64,000 bases of DNA from Minwuia sp048007105 (lineage in GTDB: Bacteria; Pseudomonadota; Alphaproteobacteria; Minwuiales; Minwuiaceae), in assembly GCF_048007105.1 (NCBI RefSeq), contig NZ_CP180352.1, forward strand, positions 4,402,001-4,466,000, given 5' to 3'. This document shows positions 41,874 through 50,203 of the stretch, one piece after another; within the stretch, counting starts at the first letter, position 1; every line of letters starts with the position of its first letter. The translations under genes were made by a program, and so were the position numbers. Under the pieces are notes generated by a model, which had not been told where the DNA came from, made no database searches, and saw only the letters and a program-made list of their open reading frames with translations.

Positions 41874-43225
41874 GATGCGGCGGCCGCCACGTCGGAGATC
41901 GTGCCTGCGATGCCGTCCACGACTTCGCGGACCATCGCCTCGTCCTCGCCTTCCGCCATGACCCGGATCAGCGGCTCGGTGCCCGACTTGCGGATCAGCA
42001 CACGGCCGATGCCGTCCAGCCGCTTCTCGCCATCGGCGATGGCCGCCTTCACCTTGTCGGTCTCCAGCGGATTCGCAGAGCCGTAGCGGACATTCTTCAG
42101 CACCTGCGGCAGCGGATCGAACAGCTTCACCGCCTCGGAGACCGGCTTGCCGCCCTCGACGATCATCGCCAGCGCCTGCAGGGCCGCCAGCGTGCCGTCG
42201 CCGGTGGTGGCGTAATCCAGCAGCACCATGTGGCCTGACTGTTCGCCGCCGACATTGTAGCCGCCGGCGCGCATCTTCTCGACGACGTAGCGGTCCCCGA
42301 CCTTGGTGCGGACCAGATCGAGGCCAAGGCTGTTGAGATACCTCTCCAGCCCCATGTTCGACATCACCGTGGAGACCACGCCGCCGCCCTTAAGCAGACC
42401 CTCATTGGCCCAGCGGCTGGCGATCAGCGCCATCAGCCGGTCGCCGTCGACCTCCTGGCCCTTCTCGTCGACCATGATGATCCGGTCGGCGTCGCCGTCG
42501 AGGGCGATGCCGACATCGGCACCAAGCTTCACCACCTTCTCCTTCAGCAGGGAGGTCGAGGTGGAACCGCAGCCGTCGTTGATGTTGAAGCCGTTCGGCT
42601 GCACGCCGATGGAAACGACATCCGCCTCCAGTTCCCACAGCACGGCCGGCGCGACCTTGTAGGCGGCGCCATTGGCGCAATCGACGACGACCTTCAGGCC
42701 GTCCAGCCGCTTGCCCTGCGGGAAGGTGCGCTTGATGAACTCGATATAGCGGCCGCCGGCGTCCTCCAGACGCTGCGCGCGTCCCAGATCGCGCGGCTTG
42801 GCGAGGATGCCCTTGCCGGCATCCTTCATGCCAGCCTCGATCTCCGCCTCGGTCTCGTCGGAGAGCTTGAACCCGTCCGGGCCGAACAGCTTGATGCCGT
42901 TGTCGTGGAAGGGATTGTGGGAAGCCGAGATCATCACGCCCAGATCTGCGCGCAGGCTGTCGGTCAGCATCGCGATGGCCGGCGTCGGCAGCGGGCCGAC
43001 CATGACCACGTCCATGCCGACCGAGGTGAACCCGGCTGCCAGCGCCGGCTCCAGCATGTAGCCCGACAGCCGCGTGTCCTTGCCGATCACCACCCGGTGG
43101 CGGTGATTGCCGCGCATGAACACCCGGCCGGCGGACAGGCCGACCGCCAGCGCGGTCTCGGCCGTCATCGGATCGGCGTTCGCCATCCCACGAATGCCAT
43201 CGGTGCCGAAATAGGTGCGGGCCAT
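41870..43225 (-). CDS. glmM: Phosphoglucosamine mutase GlmM
   Basis: Converts glucosamine-6-phosphate to glucosamine-1-phosphate on the way to UDP-GlcNAc. From ATG at 43225 (MARTYFGTDGIRG), 451 residues, the standard size. Phospho-serine Ser102 lies in GVMISASHNPFHDNG. Metal loop: GIALDGDADRIIMVDEKG. Sugar loop: GGEQSGHMVLLDYATTGDG. Phosphate loop: RKSGTEPLIRVMAEG. It lies 31 bp after folP and overlaps thiD by 4 bp, so folP-glmM-thiD form one leftward operon. Confidence 0.96.
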   Translation of the reverse strand: MARTYFGTDGIRGMANADPMTAETALAVGLSAGRVFMRGNHRHRVVIGKDTRLSGYMLEPALAAGFTSVGMDVVMVGPLPTPAIAMLTDSLRADLGVMISASHNPFHDNGIKLFGPDGFKLSDETEAEIEAGMKDAGKGILAKPRDLGRAQRLEDAGGRYIEFIKRTFPQGKRLDGLKVVVDCANGAAYKVAPAVLWELEADVVSIGVQPNGFNINDGCGSTSTSLLKEKVVKLGADVGIALDGDADRIIMVDEKGQEVDGDRLMALIASRWANEGLLKGGGVVSTVMSNMGLERYLNSLGLDLVRTKVGDRYVVEKMRAGGYNVGGEQSGHMVLLDYATTGDGTLAALQALAMIVEGGKPVSEAVKLFDPLPQVLKNVRYGSANPLETDKVKAAIADGEKRLDGIGRVLIRKSGTEPLIRVMAEGEDEAMVREVVDGIAGTISDVAAAAS

Positions 43226-43256
43226 AGTGTTCTCCCCTCGTCTGGGTGCGCCCACC

Positions 43257-44081
43257 TTATCGGTCAGAACGCACGGGCTGTCCACGGATCGCCGACTGGA
43301 AAACCGCCAGTGCCTGGACGGTCTCGGCCACGTCGTGGACGCGGACGATGTCGGCTCCGTTCATGGCCGCCGCAAGCGCCGCGCCAACCGAACCGCCGAG
43401 CCGTTCGCCGGCCGTCTCGACACCGGTCAGCCAGCCGATGAAGCCCTTGCGGCTGGCGCCGATCAACAGCGGCACACCAAGCTCACGGAACCGCTGCAGA
43501 TCCGCCAGAAGCGTGAGATTCTGGCGGAATGTCTTGCCAAAACCGATGCCCGGATCGATGACGATCCGGGACCGCTCGATGCCTGCGGCTTCGCAGTCGG
43601 CAATGCGGGCGGCGAGATAGTCGTACACCTCGCCGACCACGTCGTCGTAGCGGGGATCGTCCTGCATGTTCTCAGGCAGACCCCTGGCGTGCATCAGCAC
43701 GACGCTGCAGGATGCAGCGGCCATGACATCCTGCGACAGGGGATCGAAGGTCAACGCGCTGACATCGTTGATGACAGGCACGCCGAGAGCCAGCGCGCGG
43801 CGCATGACCTCGGCCTTGCGGGTATCGACGGAGACCCGGATCCCGTCTGCAATCAGCGACTCCAGCACCGGCGCCAGCCGCCGCCACTCCTCCTCGACCG
43901 GAGTCTCGCCGGCCCCGGGCCGCGTTGACTCGGCCCCGACATCGACAATCGCCGCCCCATCTGCCACCTGCTGCCGCGCCTGAGCGATGGCGTCCGCCGT
44001 GTCCCAGGCGACGCCGCCATCGGAGAAGCTGTCGGGGGTGACATTGACGATCCCCATCACCTCAACCGGTCCGTCGATCAT
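43257..44081 (-). CDS. folP: Dihydropteroate synthase FolP
   Basis: Joins p-aminobenzoate to dihydropterin pyrophosphate in folate synthesis; target of sulfonamides. From ATG at 44081, with GGGAGA upstream, 274 residues. Family marks: MGIVNVTPDSFSDGG at the start, GAAIVDVGAESTRPGAG, VSVDTRKAEV, VINDVSAL, VLMHARGLPENMQ, IVIDPGIGFGKT and LIGASRKGFIG. A far longer open frame upstream is antisense to the next gene and is not used. folP before glmM is a common bacterial order. Confidence 0.95.
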   Translation of the reverse strand: MIDGPVEVMGIVNVTPDSFSDGGVAWDTADAIAQARQQVADGAAIVDVGAESTRPGAGETPVEEEWRRLAPVLESLIADGIRVSVDTRKAEVMRRALALGVPVINDVSALTFDPLSQDVMAAASCSVVLMHARGLPENMQDDPRYDDVVGEVYDYLAARIADCEAAGIERSRIVIDPGIGFGKTFRQNLTLLADLQRFRELGVPLLIGASRKGFIGWLTGVETAGERLGGSVGAALAAAMNGADIVRVHDVAETVQALAVFQSAIRGQPVRSDR

Positions 44082-44204
44082 GGCGTCGTCTCCCTGCTCG
44101 ATGCCGGTGCAGGCGCTTGGGCCTTCATCAACCCGCGGTTCTGCGGCATCCTGTCGGAAGGGCGTGGATACTTGAAGAACAGCAATCTCGGAAGGGGGCC
44201 GGCC

Positions 44205-45419
44205 ATGTCCATCGTACGCATCTCCGCGCTGAAGGGCGCGATCCATGGCATCTGGATCGACGGGGCCTTCGCCCACGAGGCCTATGACCGGCGCAGCTTT
44301 CATGGCCGCACCGAAGGATTCGCGGAACCGGGTGTGCCGGATGGCGGTTTCGAACCGCTGCGGCCCGGCGACCGGCCGGACTGGCGTGATCTCGACCGGC
44401 GCGGCTTCCCGCGCGAGACGTCCGATCTCTATCACCTGCTCGCCGCGCGCTTCGAACAGTCGGCAAAGGATCTGGACGACGGGCCGGTCACCGTAATGGT
44501 GCACGGCTTCCTGTTCGATCCGCGCAACTCGATCAGCTCCGAGCCGAAGGAGACGGATAATCCCCACGCCCGCCTCTATCACTTCCTCGAACGGCCGATG
44601 GCCGAGGAAGTCCGCCACCACACGACCGGATGGCCGGCGCGGCTCGGCTATACCGGCGCCGACCTGAGCGGGCGCGAGGGCATGGTGCTGGCCTTCGGCT
44701 GGCATTCGCGGCCCGGCTTCGCGGAATCGCTGATCAAGGGCGGGCAGAACTTCTACGCCCGCGCCTATTCCAATGCCGAGCCCGCCGCCTGGAACCTGCT
44801 GACAGCACTGCATGTGCTCGACCACAAGCTGGCGGCGGGCAAGAAGATCACGCTGTTCTGCCACAGCCTCGGCAGCCGGGTCGTCATCCGTCTGATCGCC
44901 ATGGCGGCCAAGCACAACCGGCGCGACCTGCTCGACCGCATCGACAAGGTGATCATCCTGGGCGGCGCGGAATATGTGGTCGAGGCGCGGCTGATGCTGC
45001 GCCGCCTGACCGAGGTCGGGATGCTCGACCGGATCAGCTTCTACAACGTGGTCAGCCGCGAGAACGACGTGCTGGACAAGCTCGGCGAGAATTTCGGTCC
45101 ACGCACCTTCGGCAACACCAATGTCGTCGGCCACAACGGTCTGGACGTGGAGGACAGCCGCAGCCTGGGCGACAGCTGGGTGGACATGCAGATCGACAGC
45201 CGCGAGTTCGCCGACTGGATGCGCGCCAACAGGAACTTCAAGGTCACCGGCGACAACCCCGATGCTGTCTGGGATCACTGGTACTACTTCACCGACCCCG
45301 GAAACATGGCGCTCTATCGCGACATCATCCGCAATCCGGACGGCTGGAAGATCGCCGATCTGCGTCAGGCCGGCATGCCGGACCGTGTCTCGCGGCGGCG
45401 CAGCGTCTTCGGCGACTGA
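44205..45419 (+). CDS. Alpha/beta hydrolase fold protein (DUF900-like)
   Basis: A putative esterase of 404 residues, unknown substrate. The oxyanion strand is PVTVMVHGFLFDPRNSIS and the nucleophile elbow is TLFCHSLGSRVVIRL, with the serine. VIILGGAEYVVEARLMLRRL follows, and a later SFYNVVSRENDVLDKLGENF contains the acid region. VVGHNGLDVED could supply the catalytic histidine. No signal peptide. ATG at 44205 has GGAAGGGGG upstream; a TTG start 33 bp earlier is less likely. Divergent from folP. Confidence 0.75.
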   Translation: MSIVRISALKGAIHGIWIDGAFAHEAYDRRSFHGRTEGFAEPGVPDGGFEPLRPGDRPDWRDLDRRGFPRETSDLYHLLAARFEQSAKDLDDGPVTVMVHGFLFDPRNSISSEPKETDNPHARLYHFLERPMAEEVRHHTTGWPARLGYTGADLSGREGMVLAFGWHSRPGFAESLIKGGQNFYARAYSNAEPAAWNLLTALHVLDHKLAAGKKITLFCHSLGSRVVIRLIAMAAKHNRRDLLDRIDKVIILGGAEYVVEARLMLRRLTEVGMLDRISFYNVVSRENDVLDKLGENFGPRTFGNTNVVGHNGLDVEDSRSLGDSWVDMQIDSREFADWMRANRNFKVTGDNPDAVWDHWYYFTDPGNMALYRDIIRNPDGWKIADLRQAGMPDRVSRRRSVFGD

Positions 45420-45491
45420 CCGCGCGTCGCTGGCCCCGCGCGCCGGACGCCCTAGCTTCTCTGAAGGCCATTGCTGTCAGGGGAGGACAAC

Positions 45492-46256
45492 ATGACGAAA
45501 CCGGTCTGTCTGGTACTCGGCGCAGGCGCCGGTATCGGCGGCACCGTCGGCGCGCGCTTCGCGGCCGGCGGCTATCACGCCGTGCTCTGCCGGCGCTCCA
45601 ACGAGGACGGGCTCAAGACCCTGGTCGGCGGCATCCGCGAGGCGGGCGGCGAGGCCACGGGTTTCCTGCTCAACGCCGTCGAGGACGACGCCATCGAGGA
45701 CCGCATCGCCCATGTCGAGAAGGAAATCGGCCCGATCGAGGTCGTCATCTTCAATCTCGGCGCGCAGATCGGCGACCGGACGCTGCAGGACACCACGCTG
45801 AAGCAGTTCGAGCGCGGCTGGCGCATGGCGACCTTCGCCCTGTTCCGGACGGCGAAGGCACTGTTCCCGCTGATGGCGGAGCGCGGCAGCGGCACGCTGA
45901 TCGCGACCGCCTCGACGGCGGCGATGCGCGGCAACCCCGCCCAGCACGCGCACACAGCTGCGATGGCCGGACGGCGCATGCTCTGTCAGTCGCTCAACGC
46001 CGAATACGGCCCCCAGGGCATCCACGTCGCCCATGTCGTCGTCGACGGCATGGTGGACGCGCCCGACACCGTCGGCCTGATCCTGGGCGAGGACCGCTTC
46101 CGGCAGCTGCGCGAGGAGCGCGGGCAACAGGACGGACTGATCCTGCCGGCCCATGTCGCCGAGACCTACTGGCACCTGGCCCACCAGCACCGGTCCACAT
46201 GGACGTTCGAGCTGGATGTGCGATCCTTTTCCGATGCGCCCTGGTGGAACGGGTGA
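45492..46256 (+). CDS. SDR-fold protein lacking the Tyr/Lys catalytic pair
   Basis: A 254-residue Rossmann protein of the SDR superfamily. The cofactor loop LGAGAGIGGTVGARFAAGG is intact (residues 9-27) and VIFNLGAQIGDRTL matches the NNAG region. Where SDRs have YxxxK, this protein reads HAHTAAMAGRRML (about 152-164), so both residues are absent, although TASTAAMRG keeps a Ser/Thr. The C-terminal HVAHVVVDGMVDAPD is normal. It may bind NAD(P) without classical dehydrogenase chemistry, or use other residues. ATG at 45492 has GGGGAGGAC upstream; the next gene follows after 20 bp. Confidence 0.8.
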   Translation: MTKPVCLVLGAGAGIGGTVGARFAAGGYHAVLCRRSNEDGLKTLVGGIREAGGEATGFLLNAVEDDAIEDRIAHVEKEIGPIEVVIFNLGAQIGDRTLQDTTLKQFERGWRMATFALFRTAKALFPLMAERGSGTLIATASTAAMRGNPAQHAHTAAMAGRRMLCQSLNAEYGPQGIHVAHVVVDGMVDAPDTVGLILGEDRFRQLREERGQQDGLILPAHVAETYWHLAHQHRSTWTFELDVRSFSDAPWWNG

Positions 46257-46276
46257 GAAGGGGGAGGATCGACATC

Positions 46277-46675
46277 ATGACCGACAACAACGACCAGATC
46301 ACCGGGCTGCTCGCCCGCTATTGCCATATCGTCGACAACGAGCCGGCCGAGATCATCGCGGACCTGTTCTGGGACGATGCGACACTCGATCTCGGGGGGC
46401 TGCATGAAGGCCGCGAGGCCATCGTCCAGGCCTATGTCGACTGGATCGCGCGGCGCCGCGTAAAGACCGACCAGCTGCGTCACATGATCTTCCAGCCGGC
46501 CATCGAGATCGACGGCAAGCGGGCGACGGCGCGCACCTATTTCAACGCCGACGGGTTCGCCGGACCGGACAAGGCCCTGCTGCTGGTCCGCGGCATCTAC
46601 CGCGACGAACTGGAAAAGCGCGATGGCGAATGGCGCTTCGCCCGCCGCGAGATCGCCGTGCTGTCGGCGAGCTAG
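46277..46675 (+). CDS. NTF2/SnoaL-like small protein
   Basis: A 132-residue cone-fold protein starting MTDNNDQITGLLARYCHIVD, with GGGGGAGGATC upstream. The pattern (LLARYCHIVDNEPAEIIADL, DDATLDLGG, GREAIVQAYVDW, RHMIFQPAIEIDGKRATART, GEWRFARREI) fits SnoaL/NTF2-like enzymes and binding proteins. It follows an SDR-fold gene by 20 bp, a common pairing in steroid, terpene or aromatic catabolism, so a dehydratase or isomerase role is possible. Its TAG shares CTAG with the convergent nitroreductase-like gene. Confidence 0.78.
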   Translation: MTDNNDQITGLLARYCHIVDNEPAEIIADLFWDDATLDLGGLHEGREAIVQAYVDWIARRRVKTDQLRHMIFQPAIEIDGKRATARTYFNADGFAGPDKALLLVRGIYRDELEKRDGEWRFARREIAVLSAS

Positions 46676-47109
46676 ACCGGCTCGGCGATGAAGACCGGAA
46701 TCCGGCGCGGGGCCTTGGCCTTGTAGTCGTTGTAGGTCGGGAACGCCTCGGCCGCCGCGTCCCAGAGACGGTTGTACTCGTCGCTGTCCACCTCGACCTC
46801 CCGCACGATCATCGGCCAGATCTCGGTCGCGTCACGCACCGCCACTAGCGGATGGGACCGCAGATTGTGCACCCAGACCGGATCCTTTTCCCGACCGCCA
46901 TAGGAACCAACCAGCACGTAGCCGTCGCCGACCTTCACACGCATCAGCGGGATCTTGCGGATGGCGCCAGTCTTGCCGCCGACATGCGTGATCAGCACCA
47001 CCGGCAGACCGGTGTCCATCAGCGTGTTGCCTTCCCGGCCACCGGTCCGCTCGATCAGTTCGACCTGCTTGCGGACCCACTCGATGGCGGGCGGAATGTA
47101 TTCGGGCAT
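46672..47109 (-). CDS. Deazaflavin-dependent nitroreductase-like protein (DUF385/Ddn family)
   Basis: A 145-residue split beta-barrel protein. Family marks are LITHVGGKTGAIRKIPLMRV, GYVLVGSYGGREKDPVWVHN, NLRSHPLVAVRD and the C-terminal YNDYKAKAPRRIPVFIAEPV. In mycobacteria this family uses F420; in Proteobacteria the cofactor is uncertain. MPEYIPPAIEWVRKQVE is the usual N-terminal helix. The stop overlaps the convergent NTF2-like stop by 4 bp (CTAG). Substrate unknown. Confidence 0.8.
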   Translation of the reverse strand: MPEYIPPAIEWVRKQVELIERTGGREGNTLMDTGLPVVLITHVGGKTGAIRKIPLMRVKVGDGYVLVGSYGGREKDPVWVHNLRSHPLVAVRDATEIWPMIVREVEVDSDEYNRLWDAAAEAFPTYNDYKAKAPRRIPVFIAEPV

Positions 47110-47130
47110 GGCGTCCTCCCCTGTCAGCCG

Positions 47131-48615
47131 TCAGTCGAAAAGATAGCTCAGGGCAACGAAAAGGACACCGGAGAGCGCGGCGGCGGCCGGCACCGTGATC
47201 ACCCAGGCCGCAATGATGGTCATGAAGTGGGAGCGGCGCACCAGCTTGCGGCGTCGGCGCTCTTCCGGCGCGATGGTCCTGACTTCGCCGTTCCGTTGAC
47301 CGGCCGCGCGGCGGCCCCGGCGGACATGATCCCATTCACGGAAGAAGCCGACACCGAAGACCGCGCCCACGGCGATATGGGTGGAACTGACGGGCAGCCC
47401 GAGCCAGGACGCGACGATGACGGTGATCGCGGCGGACAACGCCACGCAATAGGCCCGCATCGGGTTCAGCTTGGTGATCTGGCTGCCGACCATGCGGATA
47501 AGCTTCGGCCCGAACAGCACGAGGCCGAAGGAAATCCCGAGAGCACCGATCACCATCACCCAGGTCGGGATCGAGACCTTGCCGGCCACCTCGCCGAAGG
47601 ATTCGGTATGCACGATCGCGGCAAGCGGCCCAACGGCATTGGCGACGTCATTGGCGCCGTGCGCGAAGGAAAGCAGTCCCGCCGAGATCACCAGGGGCAG
47701 CCCGAACAGGGTCTTGAGCGACTTGTTGCGGTTCTCCATCCCGCGGGACTGACGCCGGATCAGGGGGGCGGTGACGACATAGGACAACGCCCCGACGGCG
47801 AGACCGATCGCCAGCGCCGTCAGTATGTCGATGTCCACGATCTTCTTCAGGCCCTTCAGGGCCAGATAGGTTGCAAAGGCGCCGGACATGATGCCGATCA
47901 GCACGGGCACCCAGCGCCGCGCGGCAGCGATCTTGTCGTCCTGGTAGATGATCCGCGACTTGATGAAGGCCAGGAAGATCGCGGCGATCACCCCGCCGAG
48001 CACGGGCGAGATCACCCAGTTGGCCGCGATGGCCGCCATGGTCGGCCAGCTGACGGCCGACAACCCGGCGGCAGCGATGCCGGCGCCCATCACCCCGCCG
48101 ACCACCGAATGCGTCGTCGAGACCGGTGCGCCGACCCAGGTGGCGAGGTTGACCCAGAGCGCCGCGGAGATCAGCGCCGCCATCATCGCCCAGACGAATG
48201 CGGTGGAATCGGCGACGCCCGCCGGGTCGATGATGCCCTTGGAAATCGTGGAGACGACATCGCCGCCGGCCAGCAGCGCGCCCGCGCTCTCGCAGATCGC
48301 CGCGATGACAATGGCCCCGCCCATGGTCAGCGCCCGCGCGCCCACTGCCGGGCCCATGTTGTTGGCGACGTCGTTGGCGCCGATGTTCAGCGCCATGTAG
48401 GCCCCGAAGGCCGCCGCCGCGATGACGAACATCGAGCCTTCGGCGCCGGCAAAGACGACCGCAGCGCCAAGCGCCGCAACGACGATGAAGGCGAAGGCGA
48501 CACCGGTTCCGACCAGCGGCAGGGCGACATACTGTGTCGCGTACTCGACCTGACTGATGCGGTTCAGGTCCTTGTCGAGCGTCTTCCAGCTCTTGATGTC
48601 TGAATCTGATGTCAC
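47131..48615 (-). CDS. pit: Low-affinity inorganic phosphate transporter (PiT family)
   Basis: A membrane phosphate:cation symporter, 494 residues, GTG start at 48615 without a clear ribosome site. The two PiT signatures are present: MALNIGANDVANNMGPAVGA (N-terminal repeat) and FAHGANDVANAVGPLAAIV (C-terminal repeat). LGLPVSSTHIAVGAVFGVGF and APVSSTTHSVVGG-type sequence (here GAPVSTTHSVVGGVMGAG) pair with them. An Arg-rich cytoplasmic loop (EWDHVRRGRRAAGQRN) lies near the end. A Pho box lies 19 bp upstream, in the opposite direction to the gene. Confidence 0.93.
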   Translation of the reverse strand: MTSDSDIKSWKTLDKDLNRISQVEYATQYVALPLVGTGVAFAFIVVAALGAAVVFAGAEGSMFVIAAAAFGAYMALNIGANDVANNMGPAVGARALTMGGAIVIAAICESAGALLAGGDVVSTISKGIIDPAGVADSTAFVWAMMAALISAALWVNLATWVGAPVSTTHSVVGGVMGAGIAAAGLSAVSWPTMAAIAANWVISPVLGGVIAAIFLAFIKSRIIYQDDKIAAARRWVPVLIGIMSGAFATYLALKGLKKIVDIDILTALAIGLAVGALSYVVTAPLIRRQSRGMENRNKSLKTLFGLPLVISAGLLSFAHGANDVANAVGPLAAIVHTESFGEVAGKVSIPTWVMVIGALGISFGLVLFGPKLIRMVGSQITKLNPMRAYCVALSAAITVIVASWLGLPVSSTHIAVGAVFGVGFFREWDHVRRGRRAAGQRNGEVRTIAPEERRRRKLVRRSHFMTIIAAWVITVPAAAALSGVLFVALSYLFD

Positions 48616-48634
48616 GGAAGCGGCGCCGGCCCGG

Positions 48635-48652
48635 CTGTCACAAATCTGTCAT
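48635..48652 (+). promoter_or_regulatory. Pho box upstream of pit, reversed relative to the gene
   Basis: CTGTCACAAATCTGTCAT holds two CTGTCA repeats 11 bp apart, the spacing and sequence of a PhoB site. It reads on the plus strand while pit is on the minus strand, and it ends within 40 bp of the pit GTG. In Sinorhizobium the pit operon is repressed by PhoB during phosphate limitation, so a repressor site overlapping the promoter is a reasonable reading. Confidence 0.72.
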
Positions 48653-48687
48653 ATTCGTGCGCTGCCTAGCGGCCCGCGCGGCGGAGT

Positions 48688-49173
48688 TCAAGCCCGGACG
48701 ACGCCGTTCCGCGCGAACTGCCGGAGAATCTCGGCCAGACCCGGTTCCTCGACCATGCCTGAGGCGGTTTCCGGGTCGGTCCAGACCAGCTTGCGCGCTC
48801 CGGTTTCAGGGAAGCCCTGATCCATGCGCTCCACCCGGAAGGCGAAGACCTTCACCTCGCAGGTCACGGTCTGGCCGCCGCGCAGCCGCTTCTCGTACCG
48901 GAAGTCACCAAGCTCCTCGGCCGTCGCGGCGTCGGCCACGACCCCGGTTTCTTCCCAGGCTTCGGTCCGCGCGGTTCCCGCCAGGTCGGTGTTGTCGATC
49001 GGCCAGCCCTTTGGCACGATCCAGCGCTTCGTGGTGAGCGAGGTCGCCAGCAGCACCTCGACACCGCCGCCCGCCGCCGGGCGATAGCACAACGCCGCCG
49101 CCTGCACCCTGTTCGGGCGTTGGAGCAGAGGCTGGACATAGTCCGCCCAGGCGCGATAAATCAGGCTGTTCAT
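48688..49173 (-). CDS. NUDIX hydrolase
   Basis: A 161-residue pyrophosphohydrolase, starting MNSLIYRAWADYVQPLLQRP. The Nudix segment is KGWPIDNTDLAGTARTEAWE followed by ETGV. The catalytic EAWEE core is kept, but the arginine of the usual REAxEE is threonine and the first part (NTDL in place of xGET) departs from consensus. VEVLLATSLTTKRWIVPKGW is like diphosphoinositol/diadenosine polyphosphate hydrolases (DIPP-like), so a polyphosphate nucleotide is the likely substrate class. It precedes pit on the same strand. Confidence 0.85.
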   Translation of the reverse strand: MNSLIYRAWADYVQPLLQRPNRVQAAALCYRPAAGGGVEVLLATSLTTKRWIVPKGWPIDNTDLAGTARTEAWEETGVVADAATAEELGDFRYEKRLRGGQTVTCEVKVFAFRVERMDQGFPETGARKLVWTDPETASGMVEEPGLAEILRQFARNGVVRA

Positions 49174-49211
49174 GCAACCATTTATAAGTCACACCAATTC
49201 GGGATGCAAGT

Positions 49212-49220
49212 TTATCCACA
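49212..49220 (+). promoter_or_regulatory. Perfect DnaA box between NUDIX and FAH-family genes
   Basis: TTATCCACA occurs in the 93-bp divergent promoter gap, 47 bp before the FAH-family start and 39 bp before the NUDIX start. It matches the DnaA consensus fully. Whether DnaA acts here is unknown; a single 9-mer can occur by chance. Confidence 0.35.
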
Positions 49221-49266
49221 AGCCAAGTCTCTCAATTCGCATCACTTTTGACGGGGAGCACAACGC

Positions 49267-50049
49267 ATGCGCTGGGGACGCTACACGGCCGACGGAAACG
49301 AAACCTACGGGCTGATCGAGGGGGACACGCTGGCCGATGTCGAGGGCAGTCCCTTCGGCCAGTGGACGCGGACCGGCGCCACCCGCGAGTTGGCCGAAAC
49401 CCGGCTGCTCGCGCCCGTCATGCCGCGCACCTTCTACGCGGCGGGACTGAACTACGCCGAACATGTCATGGCGGTCGCAAACGAGCGCGGGGAGACACCC
49501 TCACTGCCAGAGGCCGCCGATATCGGCTACCGGGCGATCAATTCGATTTCGGGTCCCGGCGACGCCATCGTCATCCCCGCCGATGCGGGCGAGGAGATCC
49601 AGTACGAGGCGGAGCTGGTCGCCGTCATAGGGCGGCAGGCGAAGCATCTGACGGCGGAGAACTGCCTCGACTGCGTGCTGGGCTACACCATCGGCAACGA
49701 CGTCTCGGAGCGCGGCTGGCAGCGCCGGGACCGCACGCTCTGGCGCGCCAAGAATACCGACACCTTCGCGCCGATGGGGCCGTGGATCGAGACCGCCTTC
49801 GACCTTGCCTCGGCCGAGACCGTGGTGCGGCTGAACGGGCGCGAGACCATCCGCTTTCCCACAGCTTCGACGATCTTCTCCCTGGCCGACTTCCTGGTCC
49901 GCATGACCCGCTACGTCACGCTCTACCCCGGCGACGTGATCTGGCTCGGCACCGAGGGGAAGTCGGAGAACATGAAGGCTGGCGATGTCTGCGAGATCGA
50001 GATCACCGGCATCGGTACGTTGAGCAATCCGGTGGTGCGGGAGGGTTGA
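49267..50049 (+). CDS. Fumarylacetoacetate hydrolase family protein
   Basis: A metal-dependent hydrolase or decarboxylase for 2-keto acids, 260 residues. The FAH core: FYAAGLNYAEHVMA, then QYEAELVAVIGRQAKHLT with the first metal glutamate (EAEL), YTIGNDVSERGWQ, and KNTDTFAPMGPWI. The end is GDVIWLGTEGKSENMKAGDV and EITGIGTLSNPVVREG. ACGGGGAGC precedes the ATG. The last 51 bp, including the stop, are repeated at 50153-50203 beyond a REP-like insert, so the present 3' end may be a duplicated one. Confidence 0.88.
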   Translation: MRWGRYTADGNETYGLIEGDTLADVEGSPFGQWTRTGATRELAETRLLAPVMPRTFYAAGLNYAEHVMAVANERGETPSLPEAADIGYRAINSISGPGDAIVIPADAGEEIQYEAELVAVIGRQAKHLTAENCLDCVLGYTIGNDVSERGWQRRDRTLWRAKNTDTFAPMGPWIETAFDLASAETVVRLNGRETIRFPTASTIFSLADFLVRMTRYVTLYPGDVIWLGTEGKSENMKAGDVCEIEITGIGTLSNPVVREG

Positions 50050-50203
50050 TTCCCTTTGTCGTCCTCGGGCTTGACCCGAGGACCTTGTTGTCCCGCCTGC
50101 GCCGAGGCCTTCGGATCAAGTCCGAAGGCAGCAAAGGGGCGCCTGTTTCACAGAGATCACCGGCATCGGGACGCTCAGCAATCCGGTGGTGCGGGAGGGT
50201 TGA
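49999..50203 (+). repeat. Duplicated 51-bp gene 3' end flanking a REP pair
   Basis: 49999-50049 and 50153-50203 are the same 51 bp (codons EITGIGTLSNPVVREG and TGA) apart from three base changes. These are GGT to GGG and TTG to CTC, and all are synonymous. The 103 bp between them hold one inverted pair of REP-like palindromes. The pattern fits an insertion or recombination that rebuilt the gene end and left the old end behind. Confidence 0.8.

Noticed and set aside
43257..45278. A 673-residue frame covering folP plus 1.2 kb upstream
   Set aside because: Only the last 274 residues match dihydropteroate synthase. The rest is antisense to the alpha/beta hydrolase gene at 44205-45419.
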